A stretch of DNA of 64,000 nucleotides from Halomicrobium zhouii. GTDB lineage: Archaea; Halobacteriota; Halobacteria; Halobacteriales; Haloarculaceae. The stretch lies in assembly GCF_900114435.1 (NCBI RefSeq), contig NZ_FOZK01000001.1, positions 1,394,678 to 1,458,677 on the forward strand. The letters run 5' to 3'. The translations under genes and the position numbers were made by a program. Shown piece by piece: positions 28,331-36,871 of this stretch. The notes beneath the pieces are model-generated. The model saw nothing but the letters and a program-made list of their open reading frames with translations, did not search any database and had not been told where the DNA came from. Position 1 is the first letter of the stretch. Every line of letters begins with the position of its first letter.

Positions 28331-29329
28331 ATGGAGACCCGCAAGGTCCAGGTGACGGGTGGTTCGACGTACACCGTCTCACTCCCGAAGGAGTGGGCGA
28401 CGGAGAACGACGTCAGTGCCGGGAGCATCGTGGAGTTCCACGACGAGGCGGACCTCCTCCTGCTCTCGCCGCAGCGGGACGACGACCACGTGGAGGGGAC
28501 CCTCGACATCTCGGGGCTGGACGAGGAACACGAACTGACCAGGGCCGTGATGACGATGTACGTCAGCGGCTTCGACGTCATCAGGCTCGAAACCACGCGG
28601 ATCACGCCGACCCAGCGCCGCGTCATCCGCGACGCGACCCAGGGGCTCGTCGGCCTGGAGGTCATCGAGGAGACTGCCGACCACGTCGTCCTCCAGGACC
28701 TGCTCGACTCCTCCGAGCTGTCGGTCCACAACGCCATCACGCGCATGCGCCTGGTCGCGCTGACGATGCTCGACGACGCCGTCGAGGCCCTCATCGAGGA
28801 CGACGACGAACTCGCCAACGACGTCATCCAGCGCGACGACGACGTCGACCGCCTCTGGTACATGGTCTCGCGCGTGTTCCGGACGGTCCTCCGGAACCCC
28901 ACCGCCGCCAACGAGATCGGCTTCCCCCGCGAGACCGTCTTCGACTACCAGTCCAGCGCCCGCCAGCTCGAACGCATCGCCGACCACGCGACCAAGATCG
29001 CGAACCTCGCGCTCGAACTCGACGAGATCACCGGCGAGACGGCCAGTCTCCTCCGGGAACTCCGCGAAGAAGCAGTGTACGTCCCCGAGACGGCGATGGA
29101 CGCGCTCCTGGCCGAGGACTCGGACGAGGCCGTCGAACTGGCCAACGAGGCCCGCCGGAGTATTCGCGACCTCGACGACACCGCCCGCGAGGTGGACAAG
29201 GAGGTCCGCGAGTCCGACCCCCAGAGCGCGCAGGTGCTCGGCCTCGTCGTCGACTCGCTGTCCCGGACCGCCGACTACGGCGGTAACATCGCCGAGAGCG
29301 CGCTGCAGCAGGCCGCACCGAGTCCCTGA
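28331..29329 (+). CDS. Phosphate uptake regulator: AbrB/SpoVT DNA-binding domain fused to PhoU
   Basis: This 332-residue protein joins an N-terminal swapped-hairpin AbrB/SpoVT domain (METRKVQVTGGSTYTVSLPK, about residues 1-45) to two PhoU-like helical repeats (about 110-215 and 220-325). The first domain suggests DNA binding and the second phosphate-state sensing. Divergence from pstS makes the pst promoter a likely target. I chose ATG 28331, which gives the METRKVQ start typical of the family, over the upstream frame start at 28280. Archaeal regulators of this layout are known, but the direct target here is inferred. Confidence 0.88.
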   Translation: METRKVQVTGGSTYTVSLPKEWATENDVSAGSIVEFHDEADLLLLSPQRDDDHVEGTLDISGLDEEHELTRAVMTMYVSGFDVIRLETTRITPTQRRVIRDATQGLVGLEVIEETADHVVLQDLLDSSELSVHNAITRMRLVALTMLDDAVEALIEDDDELANDVIQRDDDVDRLWYMVSRVFRTVLRNPTAANEIGFPRETVFDYQSSARQLERIADHATKIANLALELDEITGETASLLRELREEAVYVPETAMDALLAEDSDEAVELANEARRSIRDLDDTAREVDKEVRESDPQSAQVLGLVVDSLSRTADYGGNIAESALQQAAPSP

Positions 29330-29365
29330 GCCGCTGCGGAGCGGGTCCGGTCGCGAGAGGACTCG

Positions 29366-30031
29366 TTATCGATCTGCACCCGCGCCGATTTCGCGTTCGA
29401 ACCTGTCGAAGAAGTCGTCCATAAATCGGCGTCGCTCCTCGCCGAGCCGTCGCCCGGGTTCCGTGTACAGCGCTGCTACCCGCTCCGTGGCCCACTTGCG
29501 GAGGATCGACACGTCCGGCCGGTCCGTCGTCTCCACTTCGTGAATCGACGCGTCGTCGATCGCGGCGTACGCTTCCCCCGTTCTCCCCGACCGCTCGCCG
29601 ACGATACACGCCAACCTGACGATTCCGGTCGCCCCGCTGGCGTCCAGCTTGTCCGCGTCGAACAGCAACTCGGCCTCGGGCGTCGCCGGCTCCGGCGAAC
29701 TGGCGCGGATGCTGTGCGAGCGAAGGCAGTGCTGGATGGCCTCGATCTGGTCGGTCGCCACTCCCTCGGCTTCGAGCTGGGCTGCCGCTTCGACGGCGGC
29801 CCACTCGCCGTGGTCGTCGATCTCTCCGGTTCGCTCGCGCGGCCGGCCGATATCGTGGAACCAGGCCGCCGCCGAGAGGACGTCTCGGTCGACGGTCCGC
29901 TGGCACTCCTCGGCCAGTCGTAACCCCAGGTCGCGCACCCGCTTCGCGTGGAACTGGTCGTGTGCCGGGAGGGCGTCTTCGTAGTACGGCAGCGAGAGCG
30001 TCCGGGCCAGGGGACCAAGCGCTTCGGTCAT
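29366..30031 (-). CDS. HD-domain hydrolase
   Basis: This 221-residue protein has a metal-dependent HD phosphohydrolase fold. His and Asp ligands are visible in HDQFHAKRVRDLG (about 24-36), AAAWFHDIGRPRE (about 55-67, the HD pair) and later QHCLRSHSIR near residue 100 and LFDADKLDA near residue 125. The substrate is likely a nucleotide or cyclic nucleotide but cannot be read. It is convergent with the AbrB-PhoU gene, with 36 bases between stops. Confidence 0.85.
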   Translation of the reverse strand: MTEALGPLARTLSLPYYEDALPAHDQFHAKRVRDLGLRLAEECQRTVDRDVLSAAAWFHDIGRPRERTGEIDDHGEWAAVEAAAQLEAEGVATDQIEAIQHCLRSHSIRASSPEPATPEAELLFDADKLDASGATGIVRLACIVGERSGRTGEAYAAIDDASIHEVETTDRPDVSILRKWATERVAALYTEPGRRLGEERRRFMDDFFDRFEREIGAGADR

Positions 30032-30174
30032 GAGGGCCCGGAACTGCCAGTCCGGAACTCAAAGTGGTTGTGGAACTGTCGCTCGGCCGACCGGACCGGC
30101 GGACCGAATATCGACCACGCCGCGGCGCAGCTTTCGCTCGCGAATCGTGGAATCGGCGGAGAAAGTGTCTCGCT

Positions 30175-30546
30175 CTATTCGACCGCGACGGCGTTGACCT
30201 GTCCGTCCTGGCCCGGTCGCGAGGTCACACGGGCGCGCCCTTCGCTCGTCTCCAGCACCGCGCCCTTGGTGATGATGTTTCGCCGCGCGTAGTTGGGGTT
30301 CGAGGGGTTCTCCGCGACGTTGTCGATGGTGGCCTCGACCACTTCGCCGCCGTCGGCGACGCTCGCGACGTCGGTGGTGACGGCGCGGAACTTGGTCGTG
30401 TTCCCCTGCGTGTCGACGACCTTCAGCTTCTGTTCGCCGACCTGCGTCTCCGTGGATTCGTTGCCGAGTTCGTACTTCTTCTTCTTTCGGAACGGTCGCA
30501 GTCGCCCACCTGTTCGCTTCCGCGTCGAGCGTCCGTGGTCTTTCAT
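30175..30546 (-). CDS. rps8e: 30S ribosomal protein S8e
   Basis: This archaeal and eukaryotic small-subunit protein is 123 residues, the normal archaeal length. It begins MKDHGRSTRKRTGGRLRPF and has the expected basic patch RKKKKYELG near residue 24, followed by the beta-rich core ending GQVNAVAV. The frame runs 18 residues further upstream, but the family start is ATG 30546. It stands alone between the HD hydrolase and a divergent pair of small genes. Confidence 0.95.
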   Translation of the reverse strand: MKDHGRSTRKRTGGRLRPFRKKKKYELGNESTETQVGEQKLKVVDTQGNTTKFRAVTTDVASVADGGEVVEATIDNVAENPSNPNYARRNIITKGAVLETSEGRARVTSRPGQDGQVNAVAVE

Positions 30547-30902
30547 ATGCGTGTGAATTGGCCAGGCGATACTTGAACCGTTCGATGCGAGTTCGATCAC
30601 GGGTGGTCGGTGTGGATGGAGGAAAGGAGACTACCAATACCGCAAACAGCCAGAAAGCCCCCGGGCGCTGAACGGCTGCGGACCGCCCTGCGCGCGGCCT
30701 CCGGCCGTGCTTGGAGGTCCTCGCTCGTTCAGCGCCCGGCCCCTTTCAGTCCCGCCCTGTTGATCATCCGAGCGGGTGGGACTTTCTGGCTGTTTGCGGT
30801 AGTGACTGTGACGTCGTTGACGGCGCACCGAGTTCCAGTCACACCGACATCTACTGTTGCTAGTCGAAATCCTCATGCCGGGCCCGGAACCACCCACAGT
30901 CG
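30547..30902. other. Gene-free divergent gap with a repeat element
   Basis: These 356 bases separate rps8e (minus) from the DUF2240 gene (plus). The minus-strand promoter of rps8e is probably near 30565-30575 (CAAGTATC). The middle is filled by the inverted-repeat element at 30638-30801, annotated separately. The plus-strand open frame across the gap follows the element's dyads and does not look coding. Confidence 0.6.
30638..30801. repeat. Inverted-repeat element, family copy A (164 bp)
   Basis: A 20-base perfect terminal inverted repeat (TACCGCAAACAGCCAGAAAG at 30638-30657 and its complement at 30782-30801) bounds the element. An inner 14-base dyad (CCGGGCGCTGAACG at 30661-30674 and its complement at 30726-30739) lies inside. 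The left end reads into GAAAGCCCCCGG. The element at 43319-43543 shares AACAGC, GAAAGCCCCCGG and the outer GTGACTG-like flank, so the two form a family. I see no coding capacity. Confidence 0.75.
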
Positions 30903-31343
30903 ATGAGTTTGCGCACCGCTGTCGCCGCGCCGTTCCGGACGCGGGGCAGCGACCGCATGGGGGAAAGCGAGTTCGTGGTGGCGCTGTCGCTGGACCGGGA
31001 CTGGTTCTCGCCCGACCAGGCCAAGCGTCTCGTCGACGTCGCGGCGAGCGAGGGGTTGCTGGAACGCGACGGCGACGAACTCGTGGTCGAGTTCGCGGCC
31101 GACGAGGTGCAGATTCCGGAGGGTTTCGTCCCCAAGGAGGACGTCCTGCGGGAGCGCTCGACGTTCGAGCGCGTGCTCGACGCCGTCGTCGAGACGGGCA
31201 TCGAGAAACAGGAGGCGGTGGCGGAGATCAACCGCCTCCAGAGCACACTCGGCGTGACGCTGGAGGCCGCGGCGGTCGTCTACGCCCGGCGACGCGGCGT
31301 CGACGTGGCGGAGTTCGCCGAGCGCGCGCGAGGTGACCTCTGA
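30903..31343 (+). CDS. DUF2240 family protein
   Basis: This 146-residue archaeal protein matches my recollection of the DUF2240 family, whose function is unknown. It looks like a winged-helix-type N-terminal region (LSLDRDWFSPDQAKRLVDVAASEGLLERDGDELVV) followed by a helical C-terminal part (RLQSTLGVTLEAAAVVYARRRGV). It starts at ATG 30903; a later in-frame ATG (MGESEFV) is less likely. Its stop overlaps the next gene as TGATG, so the pair is translationally coupled. Confidence 0.75.
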   Translation: MSLRTAVAAPFRTRGSDRMGESEFVVALSLDRDWFSPDQAKRLVDVAASEGLLERDGDELVVEFAADEVQIPEGFVPKEDVLRERSTFERVLDAVVETGIEKQEAVAEINRLQSTLGVTLEAAAVVYARRRGVDVAEFAERARGDL

Positions 31344-31732
31344 TGGTCGAGGACCGGATCACCGACGGCAAACGGATCGCCCAGTTGCTCGCGTCGGAAC
31401 TGACCGGCCTCTCGACCGGTCCCGTCGAACGCCTCGGCGTCGACGACGCTGACCCGGACGCCGAACCGTCGCCCGAGGGGAGCTTCGCCTACGATATCGT
31501 TCTGGACGACCGGCGCGTCGGGTCGGTGTTCGTCCACGAGGAGACCGCACGCGTGGACCTCTCGGTCGGTGATGGGGTGGCAGATGAATCCGAACTCGCG
31601 GGGACGACCACCGACGGACTCTCCCTTTCGACGACCGGCGAGGACCACCTCCGCATTCACGTCGAGTACGGGGCGGCCGTCAAACGGGCCGTCGACCTGC
31701 TGGTCGACGTGCTGGACGAGCAGTGCCGATAA
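31343..31732 (+). CDS. Hypothetical acidic protein (129 aa)
   Basis: I do not recognise this protein. It has 129 residues, is acidic, and has no membrane segment or signal. The middle (residues 40-75) looks strand-rich (FAYDIVLDDRRVGSVFVHEETARVDLSV) and the end is helical (AAVKRAVDLLVDVLDEQ). ATG 31343 overlaps the DUF2240 stop, which suggests that the two work together or share regulation. Confidence 0.65.
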   Translation: MVEDRITDGKRIAQLLASELTGLSTGPVERLGVDDADPDAEPSPEGSFAYDIVLDDRRVGSVFVHEETARVDLSVGDGVADESELAGTTTDGLSLSTTGEDHLRIHVEYGAAVKRAVDLLVDVLDEQCR

Positions 31733-31753
31733 AACCTCGACCGGATCCCGATT

Positions 31754-32236
31754 CTACCGCGACGGCGTCGATTCCCCGAGCCGGCGGGACGTCCACGCGA
31801 GGAACCCCGTCAGGATGAGCACCGAACCGGTCAGTGCCAGGAGCGCCGCCGTGAGCCAGACGCCTGTCGCGAAGTCGAACAGCGGACCGAGCGTCGCCAC
31901 GGTGATGGGTGAGACGAGGACGAGCAGCGACCCAGTTGCGACGGCGCGTCGCTGGTCCGGCGTGAGCTCGATACCGAGGGTGAACAGGCCGTCGGGTTTC
32001 TCCGGCTCCGGCGCTGCCAGACCGACGCAGAACAGCGGGACCCCGACGAAGACGAGGACGCCGGCGACGACGGACGACCAGAAGGAGTTCCAGGGGGAGA
32101 TCTGTAGCAGTACACCGACGACGACGAGCGAGGATCCGCCGACCAGTCCGGTGGGTCGGAGCCGCGGGTCGGCGAGGAACGTGTTCAGGTCGGGCAGCGT
32201 CTCGGAGACGTGTCCGACGTCGAGCGAACGGGCCAT
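31754..32236 (-). CDS. Membrane protein (160 aa), unknown function
   Basis: The family is unknown to me. The 160-residue protein has four hydrophobic segments (about residues 30-49, 52-73, 96-116 and 123-144) arranged as two hairpins around an acidic loop (EPEKPDGLF). ATG 32236 begins MARSLDVGHV. The much longer frame upstream (to 32431) is rich in Pro and Arg and unlikely to be translated. It is convergent with the preceding plus-strand pair. Confidence 0.65.
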   Translation of the reverse strand: MARSLDVGHVSETLPDLNTFLADPRLRPTGLVGGSSLVVVGVLLQISPWNSFWSSVVAGVLVFVGVPLFCVGLAAPEPEKPDGLFTLGIELTPDQRRAVATGSLLVLVSPITVATLGPLFDFATGVWLTAALLALTGSVLILTGFLAWTSRRLGESTPSR

Positions 32237-32475
32237 ACTATCGCCGTTGATACCAAGAAACATATACTCTCCGGGCCAGTTATTATCGTTCGATCTCGGG
32301 GGAGGCGGAACGACTCTCGAAGAACTGGCGTCGTTCCGGTGATTGGACGCAGTATGCATATCAGGATTGATTCTCGTCGGGATTGATTCTCCAGTGGGGC
32401 GGCCCGGACGGCCGCGTGTCGCCTCGCCCACGTCGATGAGAAAAGCTTGTGTCGGTCGGCGACCCGACCAACGCT

Positions 32476-33294
32476 ATGCACTTCTTCGCGCGGCTGGGCG
32501 AGCGGATCGAGGCGGTCGACAGCGTCGTCTCGGTCGGCCTCGACCCCGACCCGGACCGGCTCCCGCCGAGCGTCGCCGACGCGGACCTCCCGCGCTGGTC
32601 GTTCAACCGCCGAATCATCGACGCCACCCACGAATACGCGGCCTGTTACAAGCCCAACGCGGCGTTCTACGAGGACGCGGACGGCTGGCGCGCCCTTGAG
32701 GAGACCATCGCGTACGCGCACGGGAAGGACGTCCCCGTCCTCCTCGACGCCAAGCGCGGCGACATCGGCAACACTGCACGTCAGTACGCGGAGATTCTCG
32801 ATATGGCCGACGCCATCACCGCGAACCCCTACATGGGCCAGGACTCGCTCGCGCCTTTTCTCCAGCGGACCGACAAAGGCGTGTTCGTCCTCTGTCGGAC
32901 CTCGAACCCCGGCGGGTCGGACCTGCAGGACCTGGAACTCGACGACGGTGGGACGCTGTACGAGCGCGTGGCGGGGCTCGCCGCCGGCTGGAACGAGTAC
33001 GGCAACGTCGGCCTCGTCGTCGGCGCGACGAACCCCGACGAACTCGAAGAGATACGCGAAATCGTGCCCGACATCCCGTTCCTCGTCCCCGGCGTCGGCG
33101 CCCAGGGTGGCGACGCGGAAGCCGCCGTCGAGTTCGGCCTCGCCGACGGCGTCGGCCTGGTCAACTCCTCACGGGGCATCATCTTCGCCGGCGAGAACGG
33201 GGCTCGCGGCGGCGAACCGCCGGAGGAGGAGTACTTCGGCGCTGCGGGTCGCGCGGCGAAGCGACTCAAGCGGCGACTCAACGAGTTCCGGTAG
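32476..33294 (+). CDS. pyrF: Orotidine 5'-phosphate decarboxylase
   Basis: PyrF removes CO2 from OMP to give UMP, the last step of pyrimidine synthesis. The 272-residue protein belongs to the longer PyrF group found in haloarchaea and some bacteria. It opens with FFARLGERIEAVDSVVSVGLDPD. The catalytic Lys-Asp array is in LLDAKRGDIGNTARQYA near residue 90, and the phosphate loop GVGAQGGDAEAAV lies near residue 210. I chose ATG 32476; the nine extra residues upstream are not conserved in type. No other pyr gene is near. Confidence 0.92.
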   Translation: MHFFARLGERIEAVDSVVSVGLDPDPDRLPPSVADADLPRWSFNRRIIDATHEYAACYKPNAAFYEDADGWRALEETIAYAHGKDVPVLLDAKRGDIGNTARQYAEILDMADAITANPYMGQDSLAPFLQRTDKGVFVLCRTSNPGGSDLQDLELDDGGTLYERVAGLAAGWNEYGNVGLVVGATNPDELEEIREIVPDIPFLVPGVGAQGGDAEAAVEFGLADGVGLVNSSRGIIFAGENGARGGEPPEEEYFGAAGRAAKRLKRRLNEFR

Positions 33295-33327
33295 TCGAAC
33301 GCGTTCGCCGGCCCGGTCCGTCCGCCG

Positions 33328-33531
33328 CTAGAACTCGTAGGTATCGACGCCGTCCGGCAGGTCGTCGGGGTCGAGCGTGTCGGGGTCGCGCTCGCCCAGC
33401 TGGACGGCACACTCGACGCAGACGCCGTGGCTCTCGTCCCAGTGGCGTTCGCAGACGAGTTTGCCACAGCGGTCGCAGGTGTGGGCGACGTCCCGTTGCT
33501 CACAGATCTCACACAGGCCCGAGACACTCAT
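33328..33531 (-). CDS. Small zinc-binding protein (67 aa)
   Basis: This 67-residue protein is mostly a treble zinc motif: CEICEQRDVAHTCDRCG, then CERHWDESHG and CVECA. It shows four Cys pairs or Cys/His pairs in B-box or HIT-like spacing. The C-terminus is acidic (DPDTLDPDDLPDG). Such proteins often bind nucleic acid or partner proteins, but the role is unknown. I chose ATG 33531 (MSVSGLCEIC), with five optional residues before it. Confidence 0.75.
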   Translation of the reverse strand: MSVSGLCEICEQRDVAHTCDRCGKLVCERHWDESHGVCVECAVQLGERDPDTLDPDDLPDGVDTYEF

Positions 33532-33637
33532 GTCACAGCGTAGCACGTCCAGCGGTTTGAACTTGCTGTCGTCCCCGCCGCTTCACCCGCGCGGTGTCTT
33601 GCGAGAGGCTTACAGTCCTCCCGTGCGAAGCGCCCCT

Positions 33638-34273
33638 GTGCAGTACGACCGTCTCGTCACGGGACTCGCGGGGGTGCTGGGTGGTATCACCGTCGTCATG
33701 ACGGTGCTGGGGCTCCTCTTCGAGCCCCCCATCCTGTTCGTCGCGCTCACCTTCGGCGCCGCGACGTACCTCGTCTACTTCCACACGAGCGGCCGGATGG
33801 CGGCACGCGTGTATCAGACCGTCGAGCGGCAGGCGGCCGTCGACCCGTCGCGGGGCCGCCGTCGCCAGCGAACTGGTCGCCGGGGCCGCAGAGACGCCGG
33901 GGCCGGCCCGCGAGAGGACTGGACGCCGCCGCGCGACGGACGGACGGCCCGGGAAGCGGCCGCCGCAGGGGCGGGGGGTCGCGAGGGAGCGACTCACTCG
34001 GGCCGGTCTGGCCAGCGACAGGCCAGTCAGCGCGGTCAGGGGCGGCGTCAGCAGCGGCGCGGAACGCGACAGCGCCAGCGCCCACCGAACGCGAACAGCG
34101 GTCCGACCGCGGCGGAGGCCTACCGGACGCTCGGGCTCGACCCCGGCGCCGACGAGTCCTCGGTCAAGCAGGCCTACCGCGAGAAGGTCAAGCAGGTCCA
34201 CCCGGACACTGACGGCGGCGACGAGGAGGCGTTCAAGGCGGTCACCGCGGCCTACGAGCGGTTGACGGACTGA
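33638..34273 (+). CDS. Membrane-anchored J-domain protein
   Basis: This protein of about 211 residues starts at GTG 33638, or at GTG 33623 five codons earlier; the true start is uncertain. Two membrane helices come first (about residues 7-25 and 29-46). A long Arg/Gly/Gln-rich basic linker follows (about 60-145) and then a C-terminal J domain with the HPD motif (QVHPDTDGG). J domains stimulate DnaK ATPase, so the protein may recruit DnaK to the membrane. The basic linker is unusual against the acidic background of this genome. Confidence 0.8.
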   Translation: MQYDRLVTGLAGVLGGITVVMTVLGLLFEPPILFVALTFGAATYLVYFHTSGRMAARVYQTVERQAAVDPSRGRRRQRTGRRGRRDAGAGPREDWTPPRDGRTAREAAAAGAGGREGATHSGRSGQRQASQRGQGRRQQRRGTRQRQRPPNANSGPTAAEAYRTLGLDPGADESSVKQAYREKVKQVHPDTDGGDEEAFKAVTAAYERLTD

Positions 34274-34349
34274 TTTTCCACCGCGAGGCGACGACGCGGC
34301 CGGACGCACCGACCGCAACGCCGATAGTCACCCGCGCGCGAGCGAGTCC

Positions 34350-35030
34350 ATGGACGCCGTACCGCCGCTAGTCGTCGACGTGGACGGGACGCTCACCGGC
34401 CCGGACCGCGCCGTCGACCCGCGCGTGTTCCCGATTCTGCGGGACTGGGCCGCTCCGGTCGTCGTCGCGACCGGGAAGGCGTTCCCGTTCCCCGTCGCGC
34501 TCTGTGACTTCCTGGGTATCGAACTCTGCGTCGTCGCCGAGAACGGCGGCGTCGTGTTCGTCGGGCAGACTGACGCGCTGACGATGGCGGGTGACCCCGA
34601 GGCGGCGAACGCCGTCGCCGATGCCTACCGCGAGATGGGGTACGACCTGGGCTGGGGCCCGCTGGACTTCGCCAACCGCTGGCGCGAGACGGAACTGGCG
34701 GTCAGTCGCGACCAGCCGCTGGAACCCCTGCAGGAACTCGCGGTGGAACACGACCTGGTCGTCGTCGACACCGGCTTCGCCTACCACGTGAAGGCGCCCG
34801 ACGTCGACAAAGGAACCGGCCTCCGAATCGTCGCCGACGAACTCGACCTGTCGCCCGAGGCGTTCCTCGCCGTCGGCGACTCGGAGAACGACGCGCCGAC
34901 GTTCGAACTCGCCGGCGAGTCGGTCGCAGTTGTCAACGCCGACGACACGGCGAAAGCGGCCGCAGACCGGGTGACCGACGTCGCCTACGCCGACGGCTTT
35001 CTGGAAGCTATCGGACCCTACGTGGACTGA
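34350..35030 (+). CDS. pgp: Phosphoglycolate phosphatase, archaeal type
   Basis: This 226-residue HAD enzyme is the archaeal phosphoglycolate phosphatase. It opens VVDVDGTLTG (nucleophile Asp near residue 8). The cap domain holds LGWGPLDFANRW, and the last motif is AVGDSENDAPTFELAG near residue 170. It would clear 2-phosphoglycolate from DNA repair or metabolic side reactions. It is convergent with the metal transporter genes. Confidence 0.9.
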   Translation: MDAVPPLVVDVDGTLTGPDRAVDPRVFPILRDWAAPVVVATGKAFPFPVALCDFLGIELCVVAENGGVVFVGQTDALTMAGDPEAANAVADAYREMGYDLGWGPLDFANRWRETELAVSRDQPLEPLQELAVEHDLVVVDTGFAYHVKAPDVDKGTGLRIVADELDLSPEAFLAVGDSENDAPTFELAGESVAVVNADDTAKAAADRVTDVAYADGFLEAIGPYVD

Positions 35031-35045
35031 AGCGGCAGTCGGCCG

Positions 35046-36065
35046 TCAGTCGGCGCCCCCGCCGTCCGTCTCGGCCGTGCCGATGCTGTCGACCTCGGCG
35101 TGGCGCTCCTCGCCCAGCGCGGTCTGGAGTTTCCCGGCGACCACGGCGGTGACGTAGATGGCGACCGCGACAAGGACGATGACGCCGCCGGCAGTCGCGC
35201 CGCCGTAGTACGAGACGCCGATTCCCAGGATGACGGCCAGCTCAGCCAGGACGACCGAGACGAGCAGCGACTCCGAGAAGCTCCGGGAAATCTGGGTCGC
35301 CGCAGCGACTGGCACGACCAGCATCGCGGCGACGAGGATGACGCCCATGATCTGCATCGCGCCGACGACGACCAGCGCGGTCAACATCACGAGGACGCGG
35401 TTGTACCAGTCCACCGGGATCCCCGAGACCTCCGCCGCGGTCTCGTCGAAGGTGACGTACAGGAGCTGGTTCCGGGTGATCGCGACCGTCGCGACGATGA
35501 CCAGGAAGAGGACGAGCAGTATCGCCGCGTTCTCCGCCGAGACTGTCGAGAGGTTGCCGAACAGGTACTGGTTGATGCCGACCGCGAGGCCGCCGGCGTT
35601 GACGCTGATGAGCGTCGTCCCCAGCGCGAACCCGGTCGAGAGGACGATGGCCATCGAGACGTCGTTGTAGGCGTCGGTCGCCTCCGAGATCAGCTCGATC
35701 GCCAGCGCCGCCAGCACCGAGACGACGACGGCGGTCAGGTACGGCGAGACGCCGAGTTCCAGTACCGCGTTCAGAAAGAGGCCAACGGCGACTCCGGCGA
35801 AGGCGGTGTGGGCCAGAGCGTCGCCGATGAGCGCGAGCTGTCGGTGCACGAGGAAGGTCCCCACCAGCGGCGCCATCACGCCGATGCAGAGTCCCACGAG
35901 GATCGCCCGGTGCATGAACTGGTACTGGAGCAGTTCGAGGCCAGTCCCCGCGGCGACCCAGAACATGAACTCGGACCAGAGCGAGAGGAACCAGTAGATG
36001 GGCGCGAGCAGGGCGTCGAGCGGTCCGGTCTGGAGCGCGGTGAACCCGCCGCCGGCGCCCGTCAT
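35046..36065 (-). CDS. znuB: Zinc/manganese-type ABC transporter permease
   Basis: This 339-residue permease of the ABC-3 family (ZnuB/MntB) has about eight to nine helices. Family features include AILVGLCIGVMAPLVGTFLVHRQ near residue 55 and ALIGDALAHTAFAGVAVG near residue 85. The C-terminus is a soluble acidic tail. It overlaps the ATPase gene by four bases. Whether the metal is Zn, Mn or Fe cannot be told from the permease. Confidence 0.88.
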   Translation of the reverse strand: MTGAGGGFTALQTGPLDALLAPIYWFLSLWSEFMFWVAAGTGLELLQYQFMHRAILVGLCIGVMAPLVGTFLVHRQLALIGDALAHTAFAGVAVGLFLNAVLELGVSPYLTAVVVSVLAALAIELISEATDAYNDVSMAIVLSTGFALGTTLISVNAGGLAVGINQYLFGNLSTVSAENAAILLVLFLVIVATVAITRNQLLYVTFDETAAEVSGIPVDWYNRVLVMLTALVVVGAMQIMGVILVAAMLVVPVAAATQISRSFSESLLVSVVLAELAVILGIGVSYYGGATAGGVIVLVAVAIYVTAVVAGKLQTALGEERHAEVDSIGTAETDGGGAD

Positions 36066-36871
36066 CGGGCATCACCGGCCAGCGCGGCCGCCGTCCCGAA
36101 CGCCCGGCGGATGGCGTCGCTCTCGACGAACTCGGCCGTCGGGCCGTCGAACTGGACGGACCGGTCGAGACAGACGACGCGCTCGGCGTGGTCGGTGACC
36201 GCGCCGATGTCGTGTTCGACGAGAACGACGGTGATCCCGTCCTCGTTGAGCGACTCGAGCAGGTCGTAGAACGCCGCGACGGATTCGGCGTCGACACCGA
36301 CCGTCGGTTCGTCGAGGACGAGCAGGTCCGCTTCTCCCGCGAGCGCGCGTGCGATGAAGGCACGCTGGCGCTGCCCGCCGGAGAGGTTGGCGATCCGTCG
36401 GTCGGCGAGCGCGGCCATGCCGACCGTCTCCAGTGCCGCATCGACGATTTCACGGTCGTCACGCCAGAGCCGGCCGAAGCCGACGTGGGGGTACCGCCCC
36501 ATCTCGACCACCTCGCGGACGGTGATGGGCATGTCCTTGGCGGCGCTCGCCTGCTGGGCGACGAAGCCGATCCGGTCCCCGTCGTCGAACCGGTGGGCCG
36601 GTTCGCCGAACAGGCGTGCGGTCCCCTCGTCGGGGCGGCGCAGGCCCAGTGTGAGTTGCAACAGCGTGGACTTCCCCGAGCCGTTCGGCCCCACGACCGC
36701 GACGTACTCGCCGGGGTCGATGCTGAGCGAGACGTCGTCGACGACCGGCGTCGCGGTGTAGCCGAACGTCACGTCCGCCAGTTCGATCACCGGATCGTCC
36801 GGGGCGGAGTCGGTGGTTCCGTCTTCGGCAGTCGCGTCGCTGGCGGTCCCGTCTCCCGTGATTCTGCTCAT
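36062..36871 (-). CDS. znuC: Zinc/manganese-type ABC transporter ATP-binding protein
   Basis: This 269-residue ATPase couples ATP use to metal import. After an acidic N-terminal extension of about 28 residues come Walker A (GPNGSGKSTLLQ) near residue 65, signature LSGGQRQRAFIARAL and Walker B LLVLDEPTVGVD. ATG 36871 overlaps the end of the binding-protein gene by four bases; the longer frame upstream is a shadow of that gene. Confidence 0.9.
   Translation of the reverse strand: MSRITGDGTASDATAEDGTTDSAPDDPVIELADVTFGYTATPVVDDVSLSIDPGEYVAVVGPNGSGKSTLLQLTLGLRRPDEGTARLFGEPAHRFDDGDRIGFVAQQASAAKDMPITVREVVEMGRYPHVGFGRLWRDDREIVDAALETVGMAALADRRIANLSGGQRQRAFIARALAGEADLLVLDEPTVGVDAESVAAFYDLLESLNEDGITVVLVEHDIGAVTDHAERVVCLDRSVQFDGPTAEFVESDAIRRAFGTAAALAGDAR

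Noticed and set aside
30610..30906. Plus-strand frame across the rps8e/DUF2240 gap
   Set aside because: It runs through the inverted-repeat element and follows its symmetry. It lacks haloarchaeal acidic composition.
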